A DNA stretch of 35,352 nucleotides from XYD2-FULL-39-9 sp964363685. GTDB taxonomy: Bacteria; Patescibacteriota; Patescibacteriia; Magasanikbacterales; GWA2-37-8. The notes under the pieces are model-generated. The model was not told where the DNA came from, searched no databases, and worked only from the letters and a program-made list of their open reading frames with translations. This document shows positions 7,724-15,702 of this stretch, in pieces. The translations under genes were made by a program, and so were the position numbers. The DNA lies in contig CAYIJG010000002.1 of the NCBI GenBank assembly GCA_964363685.1, positions 1 to 35,352 on the forward strand. Reading direction: 5' to 3'. Within the stretch, counting starts at the first letter, position 1. Each line of letters begins with the position of its first letter.

Positions 7724-8170
7724 ATGTCTAATAATCTACTTTGTATCTCTAGTCAAGACGCCTCTAATGGTTGTGTTTTAGAAAAAACCTTAAATGGATT
7801 AGAAATCATTTTTATTACTCCAAGTATCTCAGAAAGAATTTTAACCTTAGTACAAGAATTTAAAGAAAAAGGTGTGCGAGTGCGACAGGAGGATTTTTTG
7901 CCCGGGCAGATCAATATTAATCGTGTAGAAATTACTCCAGATGATCCACGTTATCTTACTGGTTGTGCAGAAGAATTTGCTCAGCTAGGCTGGAAAACTT
8001 TTATTTACTCTACTGAAAAAGCTCAGATTTGGCGCAAGCTTTATGAATTATCAGTTCCAAATGATTTACGTATCACGTTTGGGGAACGTCTTAATGTTTT
8101 ATCTCAGGAGGCGTTACAGGAATTAAATGAAATTTTAGATCGTGCCGAAAAACGCGCATCCTCTAAATAA
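7724..8170 (+). CDS. Hypothetical protein
   Basis: A 148-residue cytoplasmic protein that I do not recognise. It has a short beta-like N-terminus (L-E-I-I-F-I-T-P-S-I) followed by helix-forming stretches, and ends in a charged helix (L-N-E-I-L-D-R-A-E-K-R-A). It is the last gene of the co-directional cluster that begins with the RelA/SpoT protein. It lies 26 bp after the preceding small gene and 19 bp before the ABC transporter. Codon use is as AT-rich as in its neighbours. Confidence 0.6.
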   Translation: MSNNLLCISSQDASNGCVLEKTLNGLEIIFITPSISERILTLVQEFKEKGVRVRQEDFLPGQININRVEITPDDPRYLTGCAEEFAQLGWKTFIYSTEKAQIWRKLYELSVPNDLRITFGERLNVLSQEALQELNEILDRAEKRASSK

Positions 8171-8189
8171 ATAATTATATCTAGTTTTT

Positions 8190-9098
8190 ATGCTTCCTCT
8201 CCGCATTAATCAAGTCACTAAAATTTTCAAAAATTCCAAAGGCGTAGAATTCAAAGCCGTTGATGGGGTAACTTTAGATATTGAACCAGGCAAAATCTAT
8301 GGCCTGTTGGGGCCAAATGGCGCTGGCAAATCCACGCTTATCAATATGATTAGCGGTATTTTGCGTGCCTCTGAAGGCAAGATTGAAGTTTTTGGTTTAG
8401 ATGTCGCCAAAGAAGCGAGCCAGACCAAACAAATGATCGGGGTTGTGCCGCAAGAAATAGTGATGGAGATGGCTTTTACGGTGGAAGAAGTGCTGTATTA
8501 TTTTGGCGGGATGTATGGCGTTGCTCGGGCTGACCGCAAAATCCGCATCAAGCAGGTTTTGGAAGATTTAGGTTTAGAAGACAAAATCCACGAACGCGCG
8601 CGCAATCTTTCTGGTGGGATGAAACGGCGACTGATGGTGGCCAAAGCAATTCTGCACAAACCAAAACTGCTTATTTTGGATGAACCTTCGGCTGGAGTTG
8701 ATGTTAGTTTGCGTCAGAAAATCTGGAGTCTGGTCCGTCGACTAAATGAAGAGGGGACGACAATTGTATTTACTACGCATTATTTAGAAGAAGCCGAACA
8801 GCTCTGTGAATCAATCGCGCTCGTAGATCACGGTCACCTTATCAAGAGTGGCAAGTTAAAAGATATTCAACAGGAGTTCTCTAAAAACACTATCCACTTT
8901 GAATTGTTTGATCGTGTGGTTACGCCGTTAGCCGGAGTTTCAGAAGTGGGGATAGAATATGAATATCCGATTAGTACAAATTTGGCTACTGATATGGCCA
9001 AGCTTACCAGTCACTATAATCATAATTTGAAATCAATTCGTTCGGAGGCCGCATCGCTTGAATATATATTTTTGAAGTTAACCAATAATAAACTTTAG
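8190..9098 (+). CDS. ABC transporter ATP-binding protein (ABC-2 export type)
   Basis: The 302-residue protein carries all the nucleotide-binding marks: Walker A G-P-N-G-A-G-K-S-T, signature L-S-G-G-M-K-R-R-L, Walker B L-L-I-L-D-E-P and the switch histidine in F-T-T-H-Y-L-E-E-A-E. The M-K-R-R-L variant after the signature and the extra 80-residue C-terminal segment are typical of ATPases paired with ABC-2 permeases (DrrA/NodI/YadG-like exporters). The next gene starts 2 bp after the stop and encodes that permease, so the two form an export system. The cargo (lipid, polysaccharide, antibiotic or peptide) is not evident. Confidence 0.92.
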   Translation: MLPLRINQVTKIFKNSKGVEFKAVDGVTLDIEPGKIYGLLGPNGAGKSTLINMISGILRASEGKIEVFGLDVAKEASQTKQMIGVVPQEIVMEMAFTVEEVLYYFGGMYGVARADRKIRIKQVLEDLGLEDKIHERARNLSGGMKRRLMVAKAILHKPKLLILDEPSAGVDVSLRQKIWSLVRRLNEEGTTIVFTTHYLEEAEQLCESIALVDHGHLIKSGKLKDIQQEFSKNTIHFELFDRVVTPLAGVSEVGIEYEYPISTNLATDMAKLTSHYNHNLKSIRSEAASLEYIFLKLTNNKL

Positions 9099-9099
9099 T

Positions 9100-9855
9100 A
9101 TGCAAGCAAACATGTGGGCATTGTACGCGAGAGAAGTCAAGCGTTTTCAAAAAATTTGGATGGATACGGTGTTTAGTCCGATTATTTCCATTGCCCTATT
9201 TTTAGGTGTATTTGGCATTGTGACTTCCGGTCGTGAGGTAGAGGGTCTGCCATATTTAACTTTTGTTTATACTGGATTGTTGGCCATGCTTGTGATTAAC
9301 AATAGTTTTTCCAATCCGTCTTTTGCGCTGGTGATCTCCAAAAATCTTGGAAACATTATTGATTTACAACTCGCGCCGATTGCGCCCTGGCGAATTGGTA
9401 TTGCCTATGCGCTGGCCGCTCTCACTCGTGGGGTAATCACTTTTGTTATTGCGATTCTGGCGACAGTGTGGTTTATTCCTGGCCTGGGTTTCCCTTTGCA
9501 TCCTTTGTATTTTATCCTGGCTTTATTTTTTACTGGTTTGGAATTTGGGATGCTCGGGGTGGCCTTTGGTTTCTTGGCCAAGAATTTTGAAGCCCTGACT
9601 TTTATGAATACGTTTGTGATGCAACCGATGATATTTTTGGCCGGAGTATTTTATCCGGTAGCTGGTTTGCCTCACCCTTGGAATATAATTAGTCTTTTTA
9701 ACCCCCTGCATCATAATGTCAATTTTTTCCGGTATGCCATAACTGGTTATTTGGATTTTAATCCAAATATTTCTCTTCTTGTGATGCTAGGTTTTTCGGT
9801 GGTGCTATTTGGGGTGATGCAGTGGGCGACAAAACGAAATATTAAAATGAAATAA
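9100..9855 (+). CDS. ABC-2 type permease
   Basis: The 251-residue protein has six predicted membrane helices and an ABC-2 fold. The N-terminal R-E-V-K-R-F-Q-K-I-W coupling helix precedes the first helix. A conserved central F-L-A-K-N-F-E-A-L-T-F segment leads to the P-M-I-F-L-A-G-V-F-Y-P-V helix, then L-P-H-P-W-N-I-I-S-L-F-N-P-L-H-H, which is characteristic of DrrB/NodJ-type permeases. It starts 2 bp after the ATPase gene, so the two are surely co-translated. It probably acts as a dimer with two ATPase subunits in the cytoplasmic membrane. Confidence 0.9.
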   Translation: MQANMWALYAREVKRFQKIWMDTVFSPIISIALFLGVFGIVTSGREVEGLPYLTFVYTGLLAMLVINNSFSNPSFALVISKNLGNIIDLQLAPIAPWRIGIAYALAALTRGVITFVIAILATVWFIPGLGFPLHPLYFILALFFTGLEFGMLGVAFGFLAKNFEALTFMNTFVMQPMIFLAGVFYPVAGLPHPWNIISLFNPLHHNVNFFRYAITGYLDFNPNISLLVMLGFSVVLFGVMQWATKRNIKMK

Positions 9856-9860
9856 TTTAA

Positions 9861-9922
9861 AAACAAAAAAACCAGCTATTCAACACCTTCCAATTTTTTG
9901 AAAAGCAATGAACATAAGCTGG
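9861..9922 (-). terminator. Terminator of the GC-rich minus-strand gene
   Basis: Read on the minus strand, CCAGCT (9922-9917) and AGCTGG (9877-9872) enclose a long loop with extra pairing (TTCA/TGAA). A run of seven T, a G and more T follow. The T-run lies on the minus strand only, so it serves the gene at 9995-10312 rather than the ABC operon. Confidence 0.6.
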
Positions 9923-9994
9923 CTTCTTCGCTTGTTGCCGCGCCCCGATAAACTCAGAGGTGCGGCGGGTGGCGGCGCATCGACGATCTTACGG

Positions 9995-10312
9995 CTACTC
10001 GAAGGTGATGGTGCCGTCGCGTCGCCCGCTGTGGTACCGGTACTCGGCGACGTAGTTCGTCCCGAAGATCCGGCACTTGCCGAACCATTCTCCCGTCCGC
10101 TCGTCGAAGTCGACGTTCAGGACGCGGAAGCCGATCTCCATCAGGGAGACGCCCACGCGCAGGATCTTCCCGATGGCGATGGCATTCAGCGACGTTGTCT
10201 TGACAGCGAACGACAGGTCAGTCTCGCGTACGCTCAGAAGGAACTGGCTCCTGTCGGGGTTCTTGGGGTTGGGGACAATATTGATGAGAAGCGGGCAGGC
10301 CTGGGTGGTCAT
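9995..10312 (-). CDS. GC-rich orphan small protein
   Basis: A 105-residue protein with no family I recognise. It looks soluble and beta-rich (V-L-N-V-D-F-D-E-R-T-G-E-W-F-G-K-C and Y-V-A-E-Y-R-Y-H-S-G-R). By my count about 94 of its 106 codons end in G or C, in sharp contrast to the AT-ending codons of every neighbour. That bias supports real coding on this strand; the overlapping plus-strand frames do not show it. AGGA lies just upstream of the ATG. The gene has its own promoter, boxA-like sequence, leader hairpin and terminator. It is divergent from the RNA helicase. Possible explanations are recent transfer from a GC-rich genome or selection on a highly expressed mRNA. Confidence 0.7.
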   Translation of the reverse strand: MTTQACPLLINIVPNPKNPDRSQFLLSVRETDLSFAVKTTSLNAIAIGKILRVGVSLMEIGFRVLNVDFDERTGEWFGKCRIFGTNYVAEYRYHSGRRDGTITFE

Positions 10313-10337
10313 CGGTCTTTCCTGGCAGGAGGTTGTT

Positions 10338-10404
10338 GGTAGAAGACACTCTCAAAAACAAGTAATGCTTTGGAGGGTGCCTTCTACCATATTATTAAAG
10401 AGCA
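10338..10404 (-). promoter_or_regulatory. Structured leader with boxA-like sequence before the GC-rich gene
   Basis: On the minus strand the leader first shows TGCTCTTTAA (10404-10395), which matches the rRNA boxA antitermination core. A long hairpin follows with arms 10388-10377 and 10349-10338 (12 pairs, one mismatch). The start codon follows 26 nt after the hairpin. Confidence 0.5.
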
Positions 10405-10426
10405 TTATCCATAAAATGGACTTGTT

Positions 10427-10455
10427 AGTCTAGTACAAAGTAATTATTTTGTCAA
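10427..10455 (-). promoter_or_regulatory. Sigma70-type promoter of the GC-rich gene
   Basis: On the minus strand TTGACA (10455-10450) and TAGACT (10432-10427) are separated by 17 bp. The start site would be near 10420, leaving a leader of about 107 nt. Confidence 0.55.
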
Positions 10456-10489
10456 GAGTCATGTAGTCCCATATTTAATTCGTCTACTA

Positions 10490-10518
10490 TTGACAAACCC
10501 CAGCTTTTCTGCTATACT
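10490..10518 (+). promoter_or_regulatory. Sigma70-type promoter of the DEAD-box helicase
   Basis: TTGACA (10490-10495) and TATACT (10513-10518) are separated by 17 bp, close to the consensus. It is back to back with the promoter of the GC-rich gene, 34 bp apart at the -35 boxes. The transcript would begin near 10525, about 200 nt before the helicase start. Confidence 0.8.
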
Positions 10519-10524
10519 AGCGAC

Positions 10525-10648
10525 TTCTTAATAATGGCTACCAATATGGTTAGCCAAGGACTCGACAGGTTGTTCAATCTGTCGTCCCGGGTTTATCCCA
10601 GGACGGATCTATTTTGTGTCATTAGCAGTATTTGACCTTGTGGAATTC
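10525..10648 (+). promoter_or_regulatory. Structured 5' leader of the helicase mRNA
   Basis: The untranslated leader folds into at least three hairpins: GGCTA-CC/GG-T-TAGCC at 10536-10555, CGACAG/CTGTCG at 10563-10584, and a GTCC..GGAC stem at 10584-10604. No known riboswitch motif was recognised. Long structured leaders are common on cold-induced RNA helicase genes, so autoregulation or temperature sensing is possible. Confidence 0.5.
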
Positions 10649-10708
10649 GTCCCGATTTTGCTTCGAGCAAAATCGTGGATCCTCGATTTTGTCGAAACAA
10701 AATCGGGA
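10649..10708. repeat. Twin-hairpin palindromic element, copy 1
   Basis: Two perfect hairpins, 10653-10675 (10-bp stem, loop TCG) and 10684-10705 (9-bp stem, loop CGAA), are joined by TGGATCCT. The outer arms TCCCGATTTTG and CAAAATCGGGA are reverse complements, so the element can also fold as one long stem. A second copy with the same plan lies at 25442-25505. Here it is inside the helicase leader and ends 19 nt before the start codon. Confidence 0.75.
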
Positions 10709-10727
10709 GGTCACTAAACAATACAAT

Positions 10728-11996
10728 ATGACACAGAACACACCAGCCCAAGCTCGTTTTAGCGACCTTGGGATCGCCCCAAAACTACTTGATAACCTTG
10801 AGCGGTTGAAATTTTTGGTACCTACACCTATCCAGCACCAATGTATTCCGCAAGCCTTGCAAGGCAAAGATATTGTTGGAATTGCTCAGACTGGAACTGG
10901 CAAAACATTGGCTTTTGGTATACCCATGATTCAAATTTTGTCCCAAATCACCAGTCCAGCCCAAGGTCTTATCTTGCTTCCTACCCGTGAATTAGCTCTA
11001 CAGGTAGATGAAGTATTACAGAAAATTGGCCGACCGCTTGGTCTCCGTACCGCCGTGCTTATCGGTGGCGCTTCCGCTTATCAGCAAAGACAGATGCTCG
11101 CTCGTGGTCCGCATATTATCGTTTCTACTCCAGGCAGACTGATGGACCATATCGAACAAAGAAATTTAACTCTCAACAGAATGAAAATTGTGGTGCTTGA
11201 TGAAGCTGACCGCATGTTTGATATTGGTTTTATGCCTCAGATCAAACAAATTTTGGCGCTTGTTCCAACCGATCGTCAAACACTCATGTTTTCCGCGACC
11301 ATGCCGCGCGCGATTGCCGAGGTTGCTAGTCGTTACATGAAAATTCCGTTGCGCATAGAAGTTGCGCCAGCCGGAACTTCTGCCAAAAACGTAGAACAAG
11401 AATTATTCATTGTAAATAAAGACGGTAAGACTCAATTACTGGATAAGATTTTAGCTGACAATACTGGATCAGTGCTGATTTTTTCCCGTACCAAACATGG
11501 CGCTAAAAGGATTACTATCAATGTCCGTGGTATGGGCCACACCGCCGCTGAAATTCACTCCAACCGTTCGCTTGCGCAACGCAAAGATGCTTTGGAAGGT
11601 TTCAAGCGTGGAAAGTATAGAGTGCTTGTAGCTACTGATATCGCTTCTCGTGGTATTGATGTCACTGGAATATCTTTGGTTTTAAACTATGATTTACCAG
11701 ACAACTCTGAAGATTATGTACACCGTATTGGCCGTACTGGTCGCGCCGAAAGTTTTGGTAAAGCGATTTCATTTGCCACTCCAGACGAACGCGGAGATAT
11801 CAAGCAAATTGAAAGACTTATTAAAAAAACAATTCCAATCATGTCTTTGCCAATTTTACCTCCACGTCGAGCCAATTCCGCGCCAAGTTTTTTCAAAGAA
11901 GAAAATAATCAACGCCGCAGTACTTTTCCGCCAAGACGTCCGTTTGGTGGTAGTAGCGCCGGCAGCGGTAATAAAAATTTCCGCAGACGATATTAA
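10728..11996 (+). CDS. DEAD-box ATP-dependent RNA helicase
   Basis: The 422-residue protein has a full set of motifs: Q-motif P-T-P-I-Q, A-Q-T-G-T-G-K-T (I), P-T-R-E-L-A (Ia), T-P-G-R (Ib), D-E-A-D (II), S-A-T (III), T-D-I-A-S-R-G-I-D (V) and H-R-I-G-R-T-G-R (VI). The tail is rich in Arg, Gly and Ser (ends F-R-R-R-Y), as in RhlE/CsdA-type helicases that remodel ribosomal or messenger RNA. I place the start at ATG 10728 (M-T-Q-N-T-P). The longer frame back to 10632 would be translated from the palindromic repeat. The gene has its own promoter and terminator. The exact orthologue (rhlE, deaD or csdA) is not decided. Confidence 0.93.
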   Translation: MTQNTPAQARFSDLGIAPKLLDNLERLKFLVPTPIQHQCIPQALQGKDIVGIAQTGTGKTLAFGIPMIQILSQITSPAQGLILLPTRELALQVDEVLQKIGRPLGLRTAVLIGGASAYQQRQMLARGPHIIVSTPGRLMDHIEQRNLTLNRMKIVVLDEADRMFDIGFMPQIKQILALVPTDRQTLMFSATMPRAIAEVASRYMKIPLRIEVAPAGTSAKNVEQELFIVNKDGKTQLLDKILADNTGSVLIFSRTKHGAKRITINVRGMGHTAAEIHSNRSLAQRKDALEGFKRGKYRVLVATDIASRGIDVTGISLVLNYDLPDNSEDYVHRIGRTGRAESFGKAISFATPDERGDIKQIERLIKKTIPIMSLPILPPRRANSAPSFFKEENNQRRSTFPPRRPFGGSSAGSGNKNFRRRY

Positions 11997-12009
11997 ACAA
12001 ATAGCAAAA

Positions 12010-12046
12010 AAGTGATTGCCTAAAAAGCAGTCACTTTTTTTGTTTT
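12010..12046 (+). terminator. Intrinsic terminator after the helicase
   Basis: AAGTGATTGC pairs with GCAGTCACTT across a CTAAAAA loop (one mismatch) and is followed at once by a run of T. It lies 13 nt after the stop codon. Confidence 0.85.
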
Positions 12047-12052
12047 TAAAAA

Positions 12053-12081
12053 TTGCCACTTAGCGGTAAGTATAGTAAAAT
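12053..12081 (+). promoter_or_regulatory. Promoter of the zwf-gnd fusion gene
   Basis: TTGCCA (12053-12058) and TAAAAT (12076-12081) are separated by 17 bp and lie immediately after the helicase terminator, about 48 bp before the start codon. Confidence 0.6.
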
Positions 12082-12128
12082 ATGGTTGTATAAAAAATTA
12101 CAATAATCCTAAGAAAAGATTGATTTTT

Positions 12129-14489
12129 ATGCTATCTAACGAAAATAAGCATTTTGCTGTTCCTACTATATTTGTTCTCTTTGGGATTACCGGTGATTTG
12201 GTAAAGCGTAAAATTTTACCATCATTATTTAATTTGCATAAAAATAAGCTTTTGCCTGATAAATGGCAGGTTTATGGTTTTGGCCGGCGTGATTGGGATG
12301 ATGAGCAGTTGCGTGTATATTTGGCTGAGCTTTTGCCAGGCAGTGATGGCAAAAACGAATTTATCAATCATTTTTTCTTTGTTCAAGGTAATTTTGACGA
12401 ACCAGCTGGGTATAAAAAATTAGCTATAACCCTCGGACATGTGGACGGCCAGTGGCGCGTTTGCGCTAATAAACTTTTTTATTTAGCTGTGTCACCCGAG
12501 CATTATAAAACCGTTCTTAAGCAACTACATGAATCTGGCCTGACCACGCCCTGCAGTGATGAAGAAGGTTGGACTAGGGTTATTTTGGAAAAGCCTTTTG
12601 GCCGTGATATGGAAACTGCCGAAGAGTTGGATGCACTACTCGGAAAACTTTTCAAAGAAGAACAGATTTACCGAGTGGATCACTATTTAGCCAAAGAAAC
12701 CGTCCGTAATATTATCGCGTTTCGATTTAGTAATTCTTTTTTGACACCGGGCTGGAATAATAAATACATTGAAAAAATTGAATGTATTTTTAATGAAAAA
12801 ATTGATGTGGCTAAACGCGGTGAATTTTATGATCGGGTAGGAGCCTTGCGTGATGTTGGTCAAAGCCACTTGCTCCAGCTCCTGGCTTTACTTACAATGG
12901 ATCATCCTGGCACTTTTAGCGCCGATTCTATCCGCCAGGCTCGAGCCAAAACACTTAATCAACTAGAAATTTTGGATAAAACCGGAGTCTTTCAAAATAC
13001 GGTTCGCGCGCAGTATGATTCTTATCTATCCGAATCAGGAGTGCCTCCTACGAGCCAAACCGAAACCTATTTCAAAATCAAAGCTACTATGCACACAGGA
13101 CCTTTTACTGGTGTTCCTATATATCTTTCAGGCGGTAAAGCCCTACACGAAGTATCCACCGAAGTGCGAGTCACATTCAAACATCCGCACCCATGTTTGT
13201 GTCCACCAAATCAACATCTTCAAAACATTTTGCATTATCATATCAATCCAGAAGAAAGCATGAAAATTCGTTTTTTGGTCAAAAAACCAGGCTATGATTT
13301 TTCATTGCAAGGAGAAAATTTTGGTTTTGATTATAAAGCTACTTATGCTTCCGATAGTTTGGTGGCGCCTTATGATCAGTTGCTAGCCGATATTATTAAG
13401 GGCGATCAAACTTTGTTTATCTCCACAGCCGAAATAATGGCTGAGTGGCGGTTTGTTGAGCCGATAATAAAACATTGGCAAAATGGATCTGCTAAGTTAT
13501 TAACATATCCTAAAGGCGATAAATTTGCTCCTAGTTTGCCAGCGGACACTCTTCCAGCGCTAAACAAACAGATTGGCATTATTGGTCTAGGAAAAATGGG
13601 AAATAATTTTGCTTTGCAACTGATGGAAAAAGGTTGGCGAGTGGTGGGCTACAATCGTTCTCCCGAAAAAACCCAGGAGATGATTAAGTATGGTATGGTG
13701 CCATCTTTTTCTTTGCCAGAATTTTTTTCTCAGCTATCTAGTAAGCCTCGAATTGTGTGGTTGATGTTGCCGTCTGGCGACGTGATTGATCAAACTATCT
13801 TTGATAAAGGCGGTTTGGTAGATTTTTTACAAAAAGGCGATATTATTCTTGATGCCGGTAATTCATATTACAAAGACACTATTCGTCGTGGCAAGAAATT
13901 GGCAAAACTGGGAATTAGGTTTGCTGACGTTGGCTTTTCGGGTGGTCCGGGCGGGGCGCGCCATGGCGCTTGTTTTATGGTTGGCGGGGAAAGAAAATTA
14001 TATGACGAACTGTTACCATTGTTTGTCGATGGGGCAACGGCTGGTGGGACTGAGCATTTCCAAGGCTTAGGAGCAGGGCATTTTGTGAAGATGGTTCACA
14101 ATGGCATTGAATATGGTATGATGCAGGCAATTGGTGAAGGTTTTGCGATTATGAAAAAAGCTCCATTTAAGCTTAACCTGATTAAAATAGCTGATATTTA
14201 TAATCACGGCAGTGTGGTTGAGTCCCGTCTCATTGGCTGGCTCAAAAAAGGCTTGGAAGAATATGGGCAAAATTTGGCTGATATTTCTAGTACGGTTTCC
14301 CATTTGGGAGAAGGCGCTTGGACTGTCAAAACCGCCAAAGAATTTAAGGTGGCGGCGAAAGTGATTGCAGATTCTCTATTGTTCCGTTACCGTTCTGCTA
14401 AAAATCCAAGTTATACAGGCAAAGTGGTTTCGGCTTTGCGTAATCAGTTTGGCGGACACAGTGTTAGTGTAACAAAGAAAAAGAAGTAA
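12129..14489 (+). CDS. zwf-gnd: Fused glucose-6-phosphate dehydrogenase and 6-phosphogluconate dehydrogenase
   Basis: This is a 786-residue bifunctional protein. Residues 1 to about 470 are glucose-6-phosphate dehydrogenase: the nucleotide-binding G-I-T-G-D-L-V-K-R-K, E-K-P-F-G-R-D, and the catalytic R-V-D-H-Y-L-A-K-E. From about 480, the second part is a short-type 6-phosphogluconate dehydrogenase (about 305 residues): I-G-I-I-G-L-G-K-M-G-N-N, F-S-G-G-P-G-G-A-R-H-G and G-A-G-H-F-V-K-M-V-H-N-G-I-E-Y. The frame is continuous across the junction with no stop or internal start signal. It should carry out both oxidative pentose-phosphate dehydrogenations, giving NAD(P)H and ribulose 5-phosphate. 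No 6-phosphogluconolactonase lies nearby. The start is ATG 12129 rather than TTG 12120. Confidence 0.93.
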   Translation: MLSNENKHFAVPTIFVLFGITGDLVKRKILPSLFNLHKNKLLPDKWQVYGFGRRDWDDEQLRVYLAELLPGSDGKNEFINHFFFVQGNFDEPAGYKKLAITLGHVDGQWRVCANKLFYLAVSPEHYKTVLKQLHESGLTTPCSDEEGWTRVILEKPFGRDMETAEELDALLGKLFKEEQIYRVDHYLAKETVRNIIAFRFSNSFLTPGWNNKYIEKIECIFNEKIDVAKRGEFYDRVGALRDVGQSHLLQLLALLTMDHPGTFSADSIRQARAKTLNQLEILDKTGVFQNTVRAQYDSYLSESGVPPTSQTETYFKIKATMHTGPFTGVPIYLSGGKALHEVSTEVRVTFKHPHPCLCPPNQHLQNILHYHINPEESMKIRFLVKKPGYDFSLQGENFGFDYKATYASDSLVAPYDQLLADIIKGDQTLFISTAEIMAEWRFVEPIIKHWQNGSAKLLTYPKGDKFAPSLPADTLPALNKQIGIIGLGKMGNNFALQLMEKGWRVVGYNRSPEKTQEMIKYGMVPSFSLPEFFSQLSSKPRIVWLMLPSGDVIDQTIFDKGGLVDFLQKGDIILDAGNSYYKDTIRRGKKLAKLGIRFADVGFSGGPGGARHGACFMVGGERKLYDELLPLFVDGATAGGTEHFQGLGAGHFVKMVHNGIEYGMMQAIGEGFAIMKKAPFKLNLIKIADIYNHGSVVESRLIGWLKKGLEEYGQNLADISSTVSHLGEGAWTVKTAKEFKVAAKVIADSLLFRYRSAKNPSYTGKVVSALRNQFGGHSVSVTKKKK

Positions 14490-14490
14490 T

Positions 14491-15117
14491 ATGTTTGAAT
14501 ATAAAAACATTATTGATATCTCCTTGCCTTTGGATGAAAAAACTATTGTTTATCCAGGCGACCCGCTTTTGACTATGGAAAAAATAAAAAGCGCCGGCGG
14601 TTTTCAGCTGACTAAACTTAGTTTCGGCACTCATTTTGGTTCGCATATTGATGCTCCTAGTCATGTTTTTGATTCTGGAAAAAATTTAAATGAATTACCT
14701 TTGGATAATTTTATTGGTCCTTGTAGAGTTTTGGATGTGCGAGAATGTGATGAATCGGTTAGTAAAGAATCTTTAGAAAAATTTAATATTGTTGCCGGTG
14801 AAAGAATTTTATTGAAAACAAAAAGTTCAGAGCGTGGTTACACAGAGTTTTATAAAGATTATGTGTACCTCTCTAGTGACGCTGCGCAATATCTGGCAGA
14901 TAAAAATATAAAATTAATCGGCATAGACTACTTTTCTGTAAAACAAAAAGGTTCGCTAGATAACACGCCCCATACCGCTTTTTTAGAAAAAAATATTCCG
15001 ATTTTGGAAAGCATAAATTTAGCAAGCGTTGAGGCAGGGGAATACTTTTTGATGGCTGCGCCTTTGGCTTTGCAGAGTGTAGACGGATCGCCAGTGCGAG
15101 CTTTGCTTTTGAAATAA
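14491..15117 (+). CDS. Cyclase-family metal hydrolase (kynurenine formamidase-like)
   Basis: The 208-residue protein belongs to the PF04199 cyclase family, which includes KynB and isatin hydrolase. The metal-binding signature is visible as G-T-H-F-G-S-H-I-D-A-P-S-H at about residues 48-60, where the family has H-x-G-x-H-x-D-x-P-x-H. The N-terminus I-D-I-S-L-P-L-D-E-K-T-I-V-Y-P-G-D is also characteristic. It begins 1 nt after the stop of the dehydrogenase fusion and is followed 5 nt later by the thymidine kinase, so the three are probably one operon. The substrate is unknown; tryptophan catabolism is not indicated by the context. Confidence 0.8.
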   Translation: MFEYKNIIDISLPLDEKTIVYPGDPLLTMEKIKSAGGFQLTKLSFGTHFGSHIDAPSHVFDSGKNLNELPLDNFIGPCRVLDVRECDESVSKESLEKFNIVAGERILLKTKSSERGYTEFYKDYVYLSSDAAQYLADKNIKLIGIDYFSVKQKGSLDNTPHTAFLEKNIPILESINLASVEAGEYFLMAAPLALQSVDGSPVRALLLK

Positions 15118-15122
15118 TAAAT

Positions 15123-15671
15123 ATGGATTTAACCCTCATACTCGGACCAATGAAAAGCGGAAAATCTTTTGATTTGATAAGTCATTTTGCGCCATTGCAA
15201 TATACCGATATTGCTCACATTCTCTATCAATCCAACCGTAATGTGCGAGATGAAAAAATTTTTTCTCGCAATGGCGTCGGTATAGAAGCTAAAAAAATTA
15301 CGAGTTTGCACGAAGCCCTGAATGAAAATTTTTCCGTGATCGGTATTGATGAGATTCATATGTTTGAGCCGGAAGATGTGCAGGTTATTGCTATTCTCTT
15401 AAAAAGAGGCACAAAAATTGTGGCGGCTGGATTGGATATGGATTATAAAGGAGAATTGTTTGAGGTGGTGAGACGCTTGTTTGAGTTAGCACCAAAAGAA
15501 GTGAAATACAAAAGATCAGTTTGCGAGGTTTGCCATCAGTTGGGTGGAGCCTATACCCAAGTGTATAGCAAAGGAATACCTATTACTAACGGTGTTCCTT
15601 CGGTTATTCCTGATGATGGCACCTTTACTTATAAACCGGTCTGTCATAATTGTTTTGTAAGAATTAATTAG
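15123..15671 (+). CDS. tdk: Thymidine kinase (type II)
   Basis: The 182-residue protein follows the bacterial TK1-like fold. It has Walker A G-P-M-K-S-G-K-S at residues 8-15, the Walker B/catalytic segment I-G-I-D-E-I-H-M-F, and G-L-D-M-D-Y-K-G-E in the place of the family's G-L-D-x-x-F. The zinc-binding Cys pairs C-E-V-C and C-H-N-C flank the substrate-binding lasso. It phosphorylates thymidine to dTMP for nucleotide salvage, which suits an organism expected to lack full nucleotide synthesis. Length matches the family. It may be the last gene of the unit beginning with zwf-gnd. Confidence 0.9.
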   Translation: MDLTLILGPMKSGKSFDLISHFAPLQYTDIAHILYQSNRNVRDEKIFSRNGVGIEAKKITSLHEALNENFSVIGIDEIHMFEPEDVQVIAILLKRGTKIVAAGLDMDYKGELFEVVRRLFELAPKEVKYKRSVCEVCHQLGGAYTQVYSKGIPITNGVPSVIPDDGTFTYKPVCHNCFVRIN

Positions 15672-15702
15672 TGAGAGATAAAATTAAACTACTTAAAAAA
15701 CG

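Noticed and set aside
9908..10433. Two plus-strand frames (144 and 118 codons) overlapping the GC-rich gene
   Set aside because: They are Pro/Arg-rich frames typical of GC-rich antisense sequence. The minus-strand frame has a strongly biased third position, a ribosome site, a promoter and a terminator, so it is the coding one.
10525..10610. Possible tRNA or T-box in the helicase leader
   Set aside because: The hairpins do not form a cloverleaf, there is no T-arm GTTC-A/G pattern in place, and no T-box TGGNACC-type motif was found.
10632..10727. N-terminal extension of the DEAD-box helicase from an upstream TTG
   Set aside because: The extra residues are translated from the palindromic repeat, and helicases of this family begin close to the M-T-Q-N start at 10728.
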